Positions 26,278-37,093 of a DNA stretch of 64,000 bases are shown here, piece by piece. Each line of letters opens with the position of its first letter. The stretch's first letter is position 1. The notes under the pieces were generated by a model. The model made no database searches. It had not been told where the DNA came from and saw only the letters and a program-made list of their open reading frames with translations. The position numbers and the translations under genes are program-made. The DNA is from Trichomonas vaginalis G3 (lineage: Eukaryota; Parabasalia; Trichomonadida; Trichomonadidae): assembly GCF_026262505.1 (NCBI RefSeq), contig NC_067203.1, positions 22,115,411-22,179,410 on the forward strand. Direction: 5' to 3'.

Positions 26278-27900
26278 GTTTTGTGATTTGTCAAAAATTT
26301 TTGACTAGTAAAAAAAATGACTAGTAAGGAAAGCAGTAATGCAAGGAATTTTACAAATGTGAGAATTTTACTGCTTTCCTTAAAATTCGATTCCAAAAAT
26401 TTTTGACTAGTAAAAAAAATTTTGACTAGTCAAAAAAGTATTAATTAATATTTATATATTCTTTTTTCACTTCGAAATTTTTGGAATCGAATTTTAAATT
26501 TTTTTTGTCAATGCAGATACTCGATTACTAATAGAAGAAGAACGGAAGAAAACTGCAAGAGTGATTTCGAGATAATATTATTACATTTGAACTGCAAATA
26601 AATATACTTGTACTATTAATCGGTGTTACAGAATAGACCTTGTATTATTGTATGTTTTGAGAAAAATATCGAGAATTTTTCCATAGATACTAATTTTTCG
26701 AGATAAAATGATATAACCTCTACTAGATATTTGTTAGTAGTTTCCCTTATGTGACTAGTAGCTACAAAAATTACTATTGGAATCCGAAGAAAGATATTAT
26801 CATAGTGATTGTCTTCAATTCCAATATGCTATAATGATATAAATATAAATCAATGTAATATTTACAGACACTTCTAAATTCACTGAATTTATTTGGATGA
26901 ATGTCTTGATCGGACATTCAAAAATTTAAAGTCATCACGTTTAGACATATTATCAAAGAAAATATAATTTTCGACTATACTATTCTTACAAATTATTTTT
27001 ATGAACTTAATCAAAGTTCATTCAATATTACTGCGTTATTGGACTAATTTTTAAATTTTATGAAGATTGAGTGATGTCTAATATATTTCGTGTGTCACTA
27101 TACATATTATAATTAAAATAGAGTAAACAAAATGTTTAAAATTCGTTAAATTTAAAATTCGAAAACATTTGTTTGATTTTATTTGAAATATAAGCTGAAT
27201 ATGGAATCACATTACATTGTTCTATGAGATAATGTATGAGAGAAAGCAGTATATGAATTTGGAATGTTAGTGTAAGTTAACAATTTATCGAGAATGAAAT
27301 AAATATTGCAATTTACAAAAACAATGATGTAGCATAAGAGCTTATAGGAAAATCAAGTAAATAAAATCGAAATAGGTAGTTATTAAAGTATTAAGGGAAA
27401 TTAAATCTAATGATAAAGAAAATAATGAAATAATATCTAGGTACAATTGCATTATTAAAGTCTTCTATGGATAGATATTAATTAATGAAACAAGTTTGGC
27501 GTAGATATGATGGTGATAAAATAATTTAGTAATAAAGTTGTACAAATATGCTCATTTGTTAGAAAATTGATGTCCATGATCATGTGAGAAATTATATCAT
27601 TAAAAAATGACTTCTAAATAAAATTATATAAAGAATATCGCTAGAAGAGAATATTATGAATAGGATATTATCTTATTTGTTAAAGGTTTTCATTTGTTAA
27701 CATTTAATTGTCTATCCGACTTCATGAAAGATCATTTGGAGAAACTTTTTTCATGTCTCAGAATTATAACAAAATTTTGTCACTTTAGAATATAATTTTT
27801 TCTTATTGTAATATAACCAATAGTACATCTTTTATATAATTTTCAATAGAGATTTTCCGTCACTTTTGTTTTTTCTGCCAAACCGATCTCTATACAGTAA
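26278..27900. other. Intergenic DNA with short inverted repeats
   Basis: No gene is seen. AAGGAAAGCAGTAA (near 26327) pairs with TTACTGCTTTCCTT (near 26368). A TAAAATTCGATTCCAAAAAT arm at 26381-26400 pairs with its complement at about 26474-26496, and GACTAGT occurs several times between these. The stretch 27048-27365 is one arm of the inverted duplication described separately. Confidence 0.65.
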
Positions 27901-27935
27901 AATCTCCATACAATGATGATGAATTTGTCACTTTT

Positions 27936-30900
27936 TTGATTATAGAAGTTTTGAATCTTTTCAGCAGAGCGAATTTTCCCGAGCCCGAATCAGGCACACC
28001 CCTATTCGAGCTCGAGGATATTCTCACGACTCTGTCTGACCATCGGCAATCAATGAGTAAGATCATGGATGCGAGATCAAAAGTTGGATTTATTTTACAC
28101 AAATGCTGTTGCCAAAATGCGATAACTACCCTGACAATATTAGTTGGTATAATGAGCATAACACCATTTTCTTCAACATTTTCAACAGTTCTCGAAGCTT
28201 CAATTTCGTATTGCCTTCAATACGTTTCTGTTCAGGATAGAGACCAGATAACTAAATATTATTCAGAAGTATTTCGCAAGCATATCAATTCAGACGAATC
28301 TGATCATTTATCAAATCTTTCACAATTTCTCCAATCAGGAGGCTGTAAACTGATTCCTCAACCGAATATACTCTTACAAGACTTACTAAATTTATCTTCG
28401 AAGATAGGAAACGCCGTTTTTAAACCTGCAGGCTTTTTGATAGATTATAAGCCAGAAATAATGTCACAAATCTTCTGGGAGTGGTTCAATGCTAATAAAA
28501 CAATATCAAATGGGTTAACGTCAATCAGCGAAGTCATAATTTACTCAAAAAATCTTTTAATTCCAAATTGTTCAAATGATTTTATCAAAAGCATAATAAA
28601 AGAGTGCGAAAATCGAATAGATAACAATCTCCCATTCAACGTCATTGAAACATCCCTATTAATCCTAAAATGGCTTACATCATTAGAAAAATACGAGCCA
28701 TTCAAGATTTTTCCCAGTTTTGACCACAACGCGTTGAATGGTCTTGCATTAGATTGTTGGGCCGAGTACGCAGTATACGGAAACCTCACAAATTTACCAA
28801 ATTTTCAAATCTCAACTGAACAAACGTTCGAAAAAGGGTATTTACAGATTCTTTCCAATGCAGTTATGAATCCCAAGTTCTCCTTTAAGACGTTACGCAT
28901 TCCTCATTGGGTTTGGCACTCATGTTTATCAGAATTTGGATTTCCATCCGAAATCCCTCCGAAATCGATCCTATCGTTATCCCTAATCGAACTAGATTGT
29001 TGTATCAAGATCGCCCACATCCTTCCCCGTGAATTTTTTATACATGCGATGCGATCAAGATCCAAGAACCCAGATATCACATCCCGACTTATCCAAATTG
29101 TTTCCTATACCCCACAATGTATCATGCAGACATATTTTTCCGATTTTGAAGACTTTGTCACTTTCATTTTGGATCATCATTCACTTTCCAAGGAATTATC
29201 GAGTTGTTTCCGCAACAACATCATTGCTATACGAGATTCATTGCATATCCTTATTAACCACATCTGTTCCGGCCTTGATTACTTCAAAGAAGAAAAAATT
29301 TTGGGAAGATTATTTTTATTGAACCAAATTTTTGTTTTTTCACATGATTTAATATGTTATATTGACATATATGACTCCATCTGGGAAGCTCTTTCTCTTA
29401 TACCCCTTTCTTTGAGTCTTAGTTTAGTTTTATTTGATTTTTTCAACGCATTGGCAAAATTTGTCAATAAAGATAGGCAAAAACGACTTTCCAAGCTATG
29501 TGTTGCCGTTCTATCAGCTGTTAACAGTAACAACGAGATACCATTGTTGATTGTTAATGACGACATAGCTATGAAATTCTTTTTTTCTGCGAAAGAATTT
29601 TATTCATTTATTAATTCAGACTTGATCAGCGATCCAGACTATAATATACAGAAGACATATGTTCTATCATCACCCGCGCTTAAGATTCTCAAGCAAATCT
29701 ACAAAACAAAGGAAATTTTAGATTATATTTTTTATAATTTACCAAATTTTTTGGAGATTTGTCCAACAGAGACAACAGCGCTTGCCACAGAACTTATTGA
29801 TGATTGTTTCTACGAATACAAGAAGGAATACTTGAGATTTTGTACAAATTTGTCAAAAATCATGAAGCAAAACTCATGTACACCACTTGTTATGTTGATA
29901 AGTTACTTCCAGACGAAGATTTCTGTGTATTTGGACTATAAATTCGATGTTTTGTTGAAATCTAACATAATGAAACTTCCTGACGATGAAAATTTAGTTA
30001 GATTGAACATACAACTCAATCATGGTATTGTTCCTATGTTAGTTTCATCATCGAAACATTTGTTTTTGATGTTGGAAAACTGGGCTCCTCCAACTTCTGA
30101 TGTTTTTTTGAATGTCGTGTCTAAAGAAAGCCAAAAAGAACAGAATTGGATTGATGAAAGATTCATGAGATATTTCTTGATGGCGTTCGGTTATCATCAA
30201 CCAAAGAAAGATCAATTAAATTGGTTGACAAGAGAATTTCAAAAATCTTTTTCTTTGAAATTTGACACAGAAAAAATTGAAGGGAAAAGTGACATTTTGA
30301 CAGAATTTTCTAAGTTTTATCCATTACCTAATAATTATAATGCATTAAGTATTGCTAGTATGTATTGTAATAGTCCGAAAGTTTATCCATTCCTTGTTAA
30401 TTTTCTTTCTCCTATTTGTAATAATTTAGTTGAAGAAAATCCAAATGAATTTTGGTTGTTGAGGTTGTTGGGTCATTTAAACATAAAATACAAGTTCCCG
30501 GTCGACAGCAAAGATAAGTTTTGCCGTGCATTGGGTGTAAGAAATCGTTGTATCCCTGCTCCAAATCCTCAAAATGCAGGTGACGGTTTTTTGGCGGTTG
30601 AAACATTGACAGCGTATAATTCTAAAATGGAAAAGGAAAAGACTAATGATTTGTTGAAACTATTGAAGTCGCAAATGCTCAGATTAAAGTTTGGATTGAG
30701 AGGAAGTGAAGTGACAGAAAAATTTTTGAGAAAATTAATGAAAAGTGACACTATTTCACAGAAAATTAATTTCTTTTTCCATTTATCTACATTTGCTGAG
30801 ATTACTAGTAATCCTGTATTATTAGAAAAGAACAAATCTGTTACTTGCCAGATGATTTTGAATTCAGACATGAAATCACCAATTGTTTTTCGAGAAATTT

Positions 30901-31169
30901 TTCTTTTGATTGTTAATTTGGTCACACAATCGAGACATTCATTTGATTCTTCTGAGATATGCGATGCATTTCTTCAGGCAATTCCGAAAGATGTGAAAGA
31001 TGTTCAGATCTATGAAAGTCTTCCTATTTTACTCGGAATTATCCAGATTGCAGGAATCAACGCAAAAGGAACAAAAGAAATCGTTGAAAGTCTGAAACAT
31101 GAAGAGTTTAACTTCGTCAATGTACAGGACTTCCAATCTGTAAGGAAAACTATTATTAATTTATGTTAA
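27936..31169 (+). CDS. Large helical protein of unknown function, start unclear
   Basis: An open frame of 1,077 codons is rich in Leu, Ile and Phe helices without transmembrane or catalytic motifs, suggesting an HEAT/ARM-like scaffold. The first in-frame ATG is at 28053 (MSKIMDARSK, 1,039 residues). However, coding-like sequence (FPEPESGTPLFELEDIL) lies upstream, and an Inr (TCACTTTTTTG) at 27928-27938 is followed by ATA at 27942 just where an ATG would be expected. The true start is therefore uncertain and may have been lost. A 145 bp fragment is duplicated at 25672-25816. It lies between inverted 318 bp arms. Family not recognised. Confidence 0.65.
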   Translation: MIIEVLNLFSRANFPEPESGTPLFELEDILTTLSDHRQSMSKIMDARSKVGFILHKCCCQNAITTLTILVGIMSITPFSSTFSTVLEASISYCLQYVSVQDRDQITKYYSEVFRKHINSDESDHLSNLSQFLQSGGCKLIPQPNILLQDLLNLSSKIGNAVFKPAGFLIDYKPEIMSQIFWEWFNANKTISNGLTSISEVIIYSKNLLIPNCSNDFIKSIIKECENRIDNNLPFNVIETSLLILKWLTSLEKYEPFKIFPSFDHNALNGLALDCWAEYAVYGNLTNLPNFQISTEQTFEKGYLQILSNAVMNPKFSFKTLRIPHWVWHSCLSEFGFPSEIPPKSILSLSLIELDCCIKIAHILPREFFIHAMRSRSKNPDITSRLIQIVSYTPQCIMQTYFSDFEDFVTFILDHHSLSKELSSCFRNNIIAIRDSLHILINHICSGLDYFKEEKILGRLFLLNQIFVFSHDLICYIDIYDSIWEALSLIPLSLSLSLVLFDFFNALAKFVNKDRQKRLSKLCVAVLSAVNSNNEIPLLIVNDDIAMKFFFSAKEFYSFINSDLISDPDYNIQKTYVLSSPALKILKQIYKTKEILDYIFYNLPNFLEICPTETTALATELIDDCFYEYKKEYLRFCTNLSKIMKQNSCTPLVMLISYFQTKISVYLDYKFDVLLKSNIMKLPDDENLVRLNIQLNHGIVPMLVSSSKHLFLMLENWAPPTSDVFLNVVSKESQKEQNWIDERFMRYFLMAFGYHQPKKDQLNWLTREFQKSFSLKFDTEKIEGKSDILTEFSKFYPLPNNYNALSIASMYCNSPKVYPFLVNFLSPICNNLVEENPNEFWLLRLLGHLNIKYKFPVDSKDKFCRALGVRNRCIPAPNPQNAGDGFLAVETLTAYNSKMEKEKTNDLLKLLKSQMLRLKFGLRGSEVTEKFLRKLMKSDTISQKINFFFHLSTFAEITSNPVLLEKNKSVTCQMILNSDMKSPIVFREIFLLIVNLVTQSRHSFDSSEICDAFLQAIPKDVKDVQIYESLPILLGIIQIAGINAKGTKEIVESLKHEEFNFVNVQDFQSVRKTIINLC

Positions 31170-31827
31170 TTTTATTATTTTTGTTTTATTATTATTTTTT
31201 TGTTATTTTTTGTATATTATTACTTTTTTAAAAAAATATTTTATATTCGTTTTTGTTTGAAACAATATATATTTACGTACATCTGACATTCATTCAAAAT
31301 TCTGACAACTAAAATAAACAGCCATTGAAAATTAGCATTAAACATCAAAATTGAATGTCATGTCATACAGGCGTAAGTACATACTCTCATAACATAATAT
31401 TTCGTTCTATAGAAAGTGCTATAATAACTTTTTACCTACTAAAAATTATAATTAGGATATAAAGTTAGTGTTGTAAGTAAATAAAAAAATAAGATAAATT
31501 GTCAGAAAGTGGTAAGTGCACTCTTAAAATAGGGTATTGTTAATTTAAATTTACAAAATTGGAGAAATCATATATTTTTGAATTTGGAGATCCCAGTCGT
31601 CATTTATCTAAACAAGATCCTTATATACAATATTTCATCTTCATTGTGTTTTTTAAAAATCAACTTTTTGGAAACTTCTGCTTATTAATATTATATATCG
31701 TCGCTCCAAAATAAATAAATACATTATGAAATAGTATTACTATTATATTGTACAATCTCAGATCAAAATTTGGATAACTTATGGACTTTGTTTTATAAAG
31801 TTTACGTATCGTTTTAATGCACTCTAA
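31170..31827. other. Intergenic DNA, partly duplicated at 49.4 kb
   Basis: No gene is seen. From about 31,630 onward the sequence matches the upstream region of the second copy of the next gene (49,380 onward). Confidence 0.65.
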
Positions 31828-32223
31828 ATGGGTCTCGTAAGAACTATCACAATCGACGGCGTTAAATATGTCATGCAATACCCTGGACCACAAAAGAGAA
31901 CTACGGGAACTTTCATTGCAGCCGATGAAATTGTACTCGCTCTTGGATGCATTTTTAGTACTACGCCTGAAATTTATGCTGAGATGATATATGATTTGCT
32001 CCACTTAAATCAAGAAACAGTACAACCTTGGGATGTTTACAATGTTGTATTGGAAAGCAAGTTTTGGAAAATTTTCAAAATTTTACTTGGTATTAGTCAT
32101 GACATGATGTTTCGTGCTCATTTCTTTACTATATTTCAGTGCATAGTTCAACTCATGCCAGATGATCTAAAGAAAGTAAATCCAAAAGTAATGTTTATTT
32201 TAGAATGTACAGCAAATGACTGA
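31828..32223 (+). CDS. Small protein of unknown function, copy 1
   Basis: The 131-residue product begins MGLVRTITIDGVKYVMQYPG. It has an N-terminal beta segment, then helices (ADEIVLALGCIFSTTPEIYA and IFKILLGISHDMMFRAHFF). A nearly identical copy is at 49570, where the C-terminus is interrupted. The few differences seen in the aligned part are compatible with coding on this strand. It could be a fragment of a larger host protein. No family is recognised and no clear Inr is present upstream. Confidence 0.55.
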   Translation: MGLVRTITIDGVKYVMQYPGPQKRTTGTFIAADEIVLALGCIFSTTPEIYAEMIYDLLHLNQETVQPWDVYNVVLESKFWKIFKILLGISHDMMFRAHFFTIFQCIVQLMPDDLKKVNPKVMFILECTAND

Positions 32224-33472
32224 TAATGAATTGCCTTAATAATGTAAAACGAACAAATAAACCATATTTTATTATTTATACATATTTTTTTAGGGATCCA
32301 CGTTGATACATGAAAGGATTGAAAACCTCCTTTTTTTAACTATGTTAATATAAAATGTCAATGAGTCAGAGCATACACCATAAACATGGTTTTTCGAAGA
32401 AAATCATAGTAATTTAACACCAGGATCTAATAAATTTCGAAAAATCGAAAGTTGATCTTATTTATTTGAATTTCCTATAAGCTCTTATGCTACATCATTT
32501 TTTTTAAAATTGCAATATTTATTTCATTCTCAATAAATTGTTAACTTACACTAACATTCCAAATTCATATACTGCTTTCTCTCATACATTATCTCATAGA
32601 ACAATGTAATGTGATTCCATATTCAGCTTATATTTCAAATAAAATCAAACAAATGTTTTCGAATTTTAAATTTAACAAATTTTAAACATTTTGTTTACTC
32701 TATTTTAATTATAATATGTATAGGGACACGTAAAATATATTAGACATCACTCAATCTTCATAAAATTTAAAAATGAAAATAACAAGTGGGAATCCGAGTT
32801 CAATAATAGATTTTCTATAAGTAAACTATCTGTATATTATATTCCCCTGAACTAATGTATGAAAATTTATAATTTATTTAGAGAATTGAATTTTATTAAA
32901 TTTTTATTTAGTTTGAATATTAATATTATAACTAGTGACTCAAAGTAAAATCCATAGTTGGTTGTATGCCTAAAGATTTATGTTATTTGTTGAAACTTAT
33001 ATTTAAAAATGTGTTTGCATAACATTTGCGTATGACCTCAATAAACTCTTCTTTGAAAGATTTATTAATGACTAGGAATTATTGGGTACTTTTAGAAAAT
33101 TTATTAAATCAAATTTTGATTATTCAACAAAATGCCACTAAAGTCAAAATTCTGTAAATGAAAATATTGTTATTGACGTGTGCATCTTCCGATTACTATT
33201 TGTTTTAAATCTGTAGGTCGAAATTTCGAGAATTGAAATAAATAAGTTTTAAACAGTATGGATCTGTTCCTTTATAGGTATACATGGATGTGGTATATAA
33301 ATGCAAAGGTCGAAGTTTAAGATATATTGCGATATTCATTCATCAGCAAAACTGTACGTTAATTCCTTTGTTGTAAAAAATATTTGAGAGAAATTGAATA
33401 GTTTACACACAAGTTACATCCGAGTTGATGTATACAAAAATAAAACCCAGCAAAATTAAATGAATTTTGATT
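32224..33472. other. Intergenic AT-rich DNA
   Basis: No gene is seen. It contains the right arm (32455-32772) of the inverted duplication; the rest is unexplained AT-rich sequence. Confidence 0.6.
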
Positions 33473-33988
33473 TGTAATAAACAGAAATTCATCAAAAGTG
33501 ACAGCTCTCAATTTTTGACATTTGTAAATTCTAAATTGAATGAGAAAAATGAAATAATACTAAGCATAATACAATATTCTAGATTTAATTATAATTAGGA
33601 AAAAGTTAGTTTTGAGAGTACTTTTCATAGGCATATAGAATAAAATCTTCTGAAAAATAATATCACATAAACTCATATTATTTTCTAATATATAACTATT
33701 TTATATAAAAATCAAATTCAATGATCTTAAAAGCGAAGGATAAACCTCAAAATTTACGAATATAATGAGTGGGAATATAATGCTTATCTATCATAAAACC
33801 ATATGAAATATCAATTTTTGCTTTACGCCTAATTTTTGACGACAATTAGCAAAAAATGTTAAATGTTAACACTCAGTCCATTTGAATATGAAAAATAAAA
33901 TTGACTTTGATTAAATGTTTTTATTTATCATGCAATTCTTCTTGCGACCAAAGATTTGAATAAAAGTTCAAAAAATAAGATAGCTTAA

Positions 33989-34219
33989 AAAATAATATAC
34001 GGTAGTGTTTACTAATAGATGAATAGTATATAAATTCTATTAAAATGGATTTGATCCAAAAAAATATATAAAATTTGATCATAAATAAAATCGTTTTAAA
34101 TTACTTCTTCATTTAAATTATAACAATTATTTTTGGTTTTATATTTTTTTGGATCAAATCCATTTTAATAGAATTTATATACTATTCATCTATTAGTAAA
34201 CACTACCGTATATTATTTT
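33989..34219. mobile_element. 231 bp MITE with TTAA target duplication
   Basis: The termini are AAAATAATATACGGTAGTG and CACTACCGTATATTATTTT, and the inverted repeats extend about 85 bp each side. TTAA lies at 33985-33988 and 34220-34223. No coding capacity. The TTAA target suggests mobilisation by a piggyBac- or Kolobok-type transposase. Confidence 0.85.
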
Positions 34220-34223
34220 TTAA

Positions 34224-36497
34224 GGATACCCTTACATTGCGTAGTTAGAAAGAGAATATGATATTGTCATGATTGCTAAAGTTTTAGGCTCCAGAAATGA
34301 ATATACATCAAACTGAAACAATTGATAAATTGAATGAACTTTTGAGAGGTTCTCAAATAAAAAAAATTATCTAATTTTTTACAATATTACTATTATTTTA
34401 TCTACATATGTATATATAGTAATTTGAGAAAACTTTTAGGAAAAAATAAGTTTAATAAAAATCTGAATTTTACTTGTTGTGGGATTGTTATTAATTGACA
34501 CTCCAGACGTATTACTAATAGTTATGCGTATGCAATTAAAGTATTTCTGATGGACAAAATGTGAGATTTATATCAGATAATTCATTTCTACTATTAAGTT
34601 ATTCATTTATGAGTTTGCACTTATTCGCACTAAATAAATAACTATTAAAAATTGTTTTAATTAATTGACACCATATAATAGAGTGAATTTTGTTTGATCA
34701 AACAACAATAGATGATAGATATAAAGCCAAGAAACTTGCTATTAATATGCTCTACTTGCTATTTCAATGTAAGTATGATATTTTCTAAATGTTTCGTTCA
34801 GATAACTTAGATATATTAGTCAAAATTTGAAATTTTAATAGCACATATATTAAAAATAATTATTATTCATAAAAGATTAATGAAATAGTAAAAAAAATCA
34901 ATCAAATTATAAAAATACAACATTTAGAAGAATTCTTATTATCCTTCAAAAAGTCAGTATTTCTGCTGTAATTTTCTACAACATTGTAGTTATTGCACTT
35001 TGTCTATGGATTTGTATATATGTTATATATAAATTATATATCTAAACTGCCCATAAGTGCAATTTTTATATAAATTGTTTATTTCTTTAACAATTTCATA
35101 TAAAATATGCTTTTTTAAGCGTATCAAAGCTGTGTTCTTAATGTGCATGGATATATCAAGAAAAATGTCGAAAAAAATGTGAATTCACAAATTCACTGAA
35201 TTTTCACCGTTTTTTGAATTTTGCTACAGCACTAATATTAAATAATACTAAAATCTTCTGTCTTTGTAAAAGAATAAATTCTGACAAAAAGTGCTCGTTT
35301 AAATTTAATGATCATCTGTATGACTAAGTGGTAAAAAGTGTTTATGACCAAAAAAGGGTTACATGCTTAGTCTATTTTTCTGACAGGATACTCTAGATTT
35401 ACATGATCTCTATTTCATATCTCCGTTTTTAGATTCTTCGACAGATTTTATGATAGAAAACCAAGATTAACAAATTTCCGGCATGTTAATGAAGAAATCT
35501 GCAGCTACCCTCAATATTATTTCAATAATCAGTATCGTTTCTCTTACAATTTATTTTTTTCTCAATAATTTAACAAGAAATAACAATACACACTTGGTTT
35601 TACGTATAAAAGCTAAGTGTCGAACTTAATCAACTTTACTTACTTAGCAAATGAATATTTTTGTGGTTGCGAGTTCTGAATGCTGAAGTTTTAGATTTCT
35701 CTATAAATGATATCATTGCACTTACAATGTTGTTCCAGCCTATCGCATAAATCATAGAAAATCCAAAAAAAAAAATAATATAAAGAAAATTCATGTCATG
35801 AAGTTCAAAAAATACCGTGTAACATTAAAATTGTTATGCATAATACATTTTAGCTATTATTGATTTTTTTTAATTTTCGAGAAATTGAATGGTGAGTCCG
35901 ATAGAGAAATTTTTAAAAATCCTAGTGCCTCATAGAAGTAATTTCCCTCGTCTCCCATACTTCCAAATGTATGCATATGACATAAACTTTTATGCATTAC
36001 ACAAGTGGCCAATAATATCTATAGAGTAAAAAATTAGAAATTTAATTTTTTTATATGATAGTTATATTTCAGATTTGCGAGCGTAACTTTTTTCTCCATG
36101 GCATACTTGTTTTAAGAGCAAATGATCAAAATCGTCCTTCAATTATTGAAGGAGCTGATATCTTTTGAAAATTGAATTGAAAGGGTATTCAATTTTCAAA
36201 TTTCCTCTCAATTTTGGAAACATATCAACTCTATGAATTAACAATTATGTGCCTTCACAGTTTATCAGTCATATAAGGTGCTTATAAAGAAAAAAAGTTA
36301 CGCTCGCAAAATATGTTTTTATATAGATTTCACATAAAATAATTATGTAATTTCTAAAAAGAATATTTTTGTTCTTGAATATTAAAGTGTATTGTAGTTT
36401 AAAAAGTTTTAAATATGTTGCTAAAATTTCAGGTTTATAGCTCATGTCTAGCATGACTTCTTCGTATGCGCAAAAAATCTGACACGTAAGGGTATCC
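34224..36497. mobile_element. 2,274 bp non-autonomous TTAA element
   Basis: The termini GGATACCCTTAC and GTAAGGGTATCC are flanked by TTAA at 34220-34223 and 36498-36501. It has no long open frame, so it is non-autonomous. A further small inverted-repeat element lies inside at 36074-36310. Confidence 0.75.
36074..36310. mobile_element. 237 bp MITE-like element
   Basis: The ends TTTGCGAGCGTAACTTTTTT and AAAAAAGTTACGCTCGCAAA form a 20 bp inverted repeat. It has no coding capacity. The target duplication is not clear. Confidence 0.65.
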
Positions 36498-37093
36498 TTA
36501 AGCTATCTTATTTTTTGAACTTTTATTCAAATCTTTGGTCGCAAGAAGAATTGCATGATAAATAAAAACATTTAATCAAAGTCAATTTTATTTTTCATAT
36601 TCAAATGGACTGAGTGTTAACATTTAACATTTTTTGCTAATTGTCGTCAAAAATTAGGCGTAAAGCAAAAATTGATATTTCATATGGTTTTATGATAGAT
36701 AAGCATTATATTCCCACTCATTATATTCGTAAATTTTGAGGTTTATCCTTCGCTTTTAAGATCATTGAATTTGATTTTTATATAAAATAGTTATATATTA
36801 GAAAATAATATGAGTTTATGTGATATTATTTTTCAGAAGATTTTATTCTATATGCCTATGAAAAGTACTCTCAAAACTAACTTTTTCCTAATTATAATTA
36901 AATCTAGAATATTGTATTATGCTTAGTATTATTTCATTTTTCTCATTCAATTTAGAATTTACAAATGTCAAAAATTGAGAGCTGTCACTTTTGATGAATT
37001 TCTGTTTATTACAATAATATTATCATTTGAGTTATTATCAAAATTTCAAAAGAATTTTCAAAAAATAATCCGCGAAGGAAAATCCTTCAAATA

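Larger units (their letters stand above)
27048..32772. repeat. Inverted duplication, arms about 318 bp, flanking two genes
   Basis: The arm 27048-27365 matches 32455-32772 in inverted orientation with scattered differences; shared landmarks are GATGTAGCATAAGAGCTTAT and GAATATGGAATCACATTACA. The arms enclose the large gene at 28 kb and the small gene at 31828. They may be old element ends or an inverted segmental duplication. Confidence 0.8.
33473..37013. mobile_element. 1,028 bp palindrome split by two nested TTAA elements
   Basis: The left arm 33473-33984 and right arm 36502-37013 are both 512 bp and inverted copies of each other. Their inner ends, AAGATAGC-TTAA and TTAA-GCTATCTT, show that the original palindrome met at a single TTAA. 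The outer ends are TGTAATAAACAG and CTGTTTATTACA. Two elements occupy the centre, each flanked by TTAA. No ORF of note lies in the arms. Confidence 0.85.

Noticed and set aside
31660..32004. Minus-strand frame of 114 codons overlapping the gene at 31828, also duplicated at 49438
   Set aside because: Duplication explains its presence in both places; the plus-strand product looks more protein-like and the minus frame runs into AT-rich flanks. Not fully excluded.
36269..36454. 61-codon minus-strand frame in the TTAA element
   Set aside because: AT-rich random-looking product, no promoter, not a transposase.
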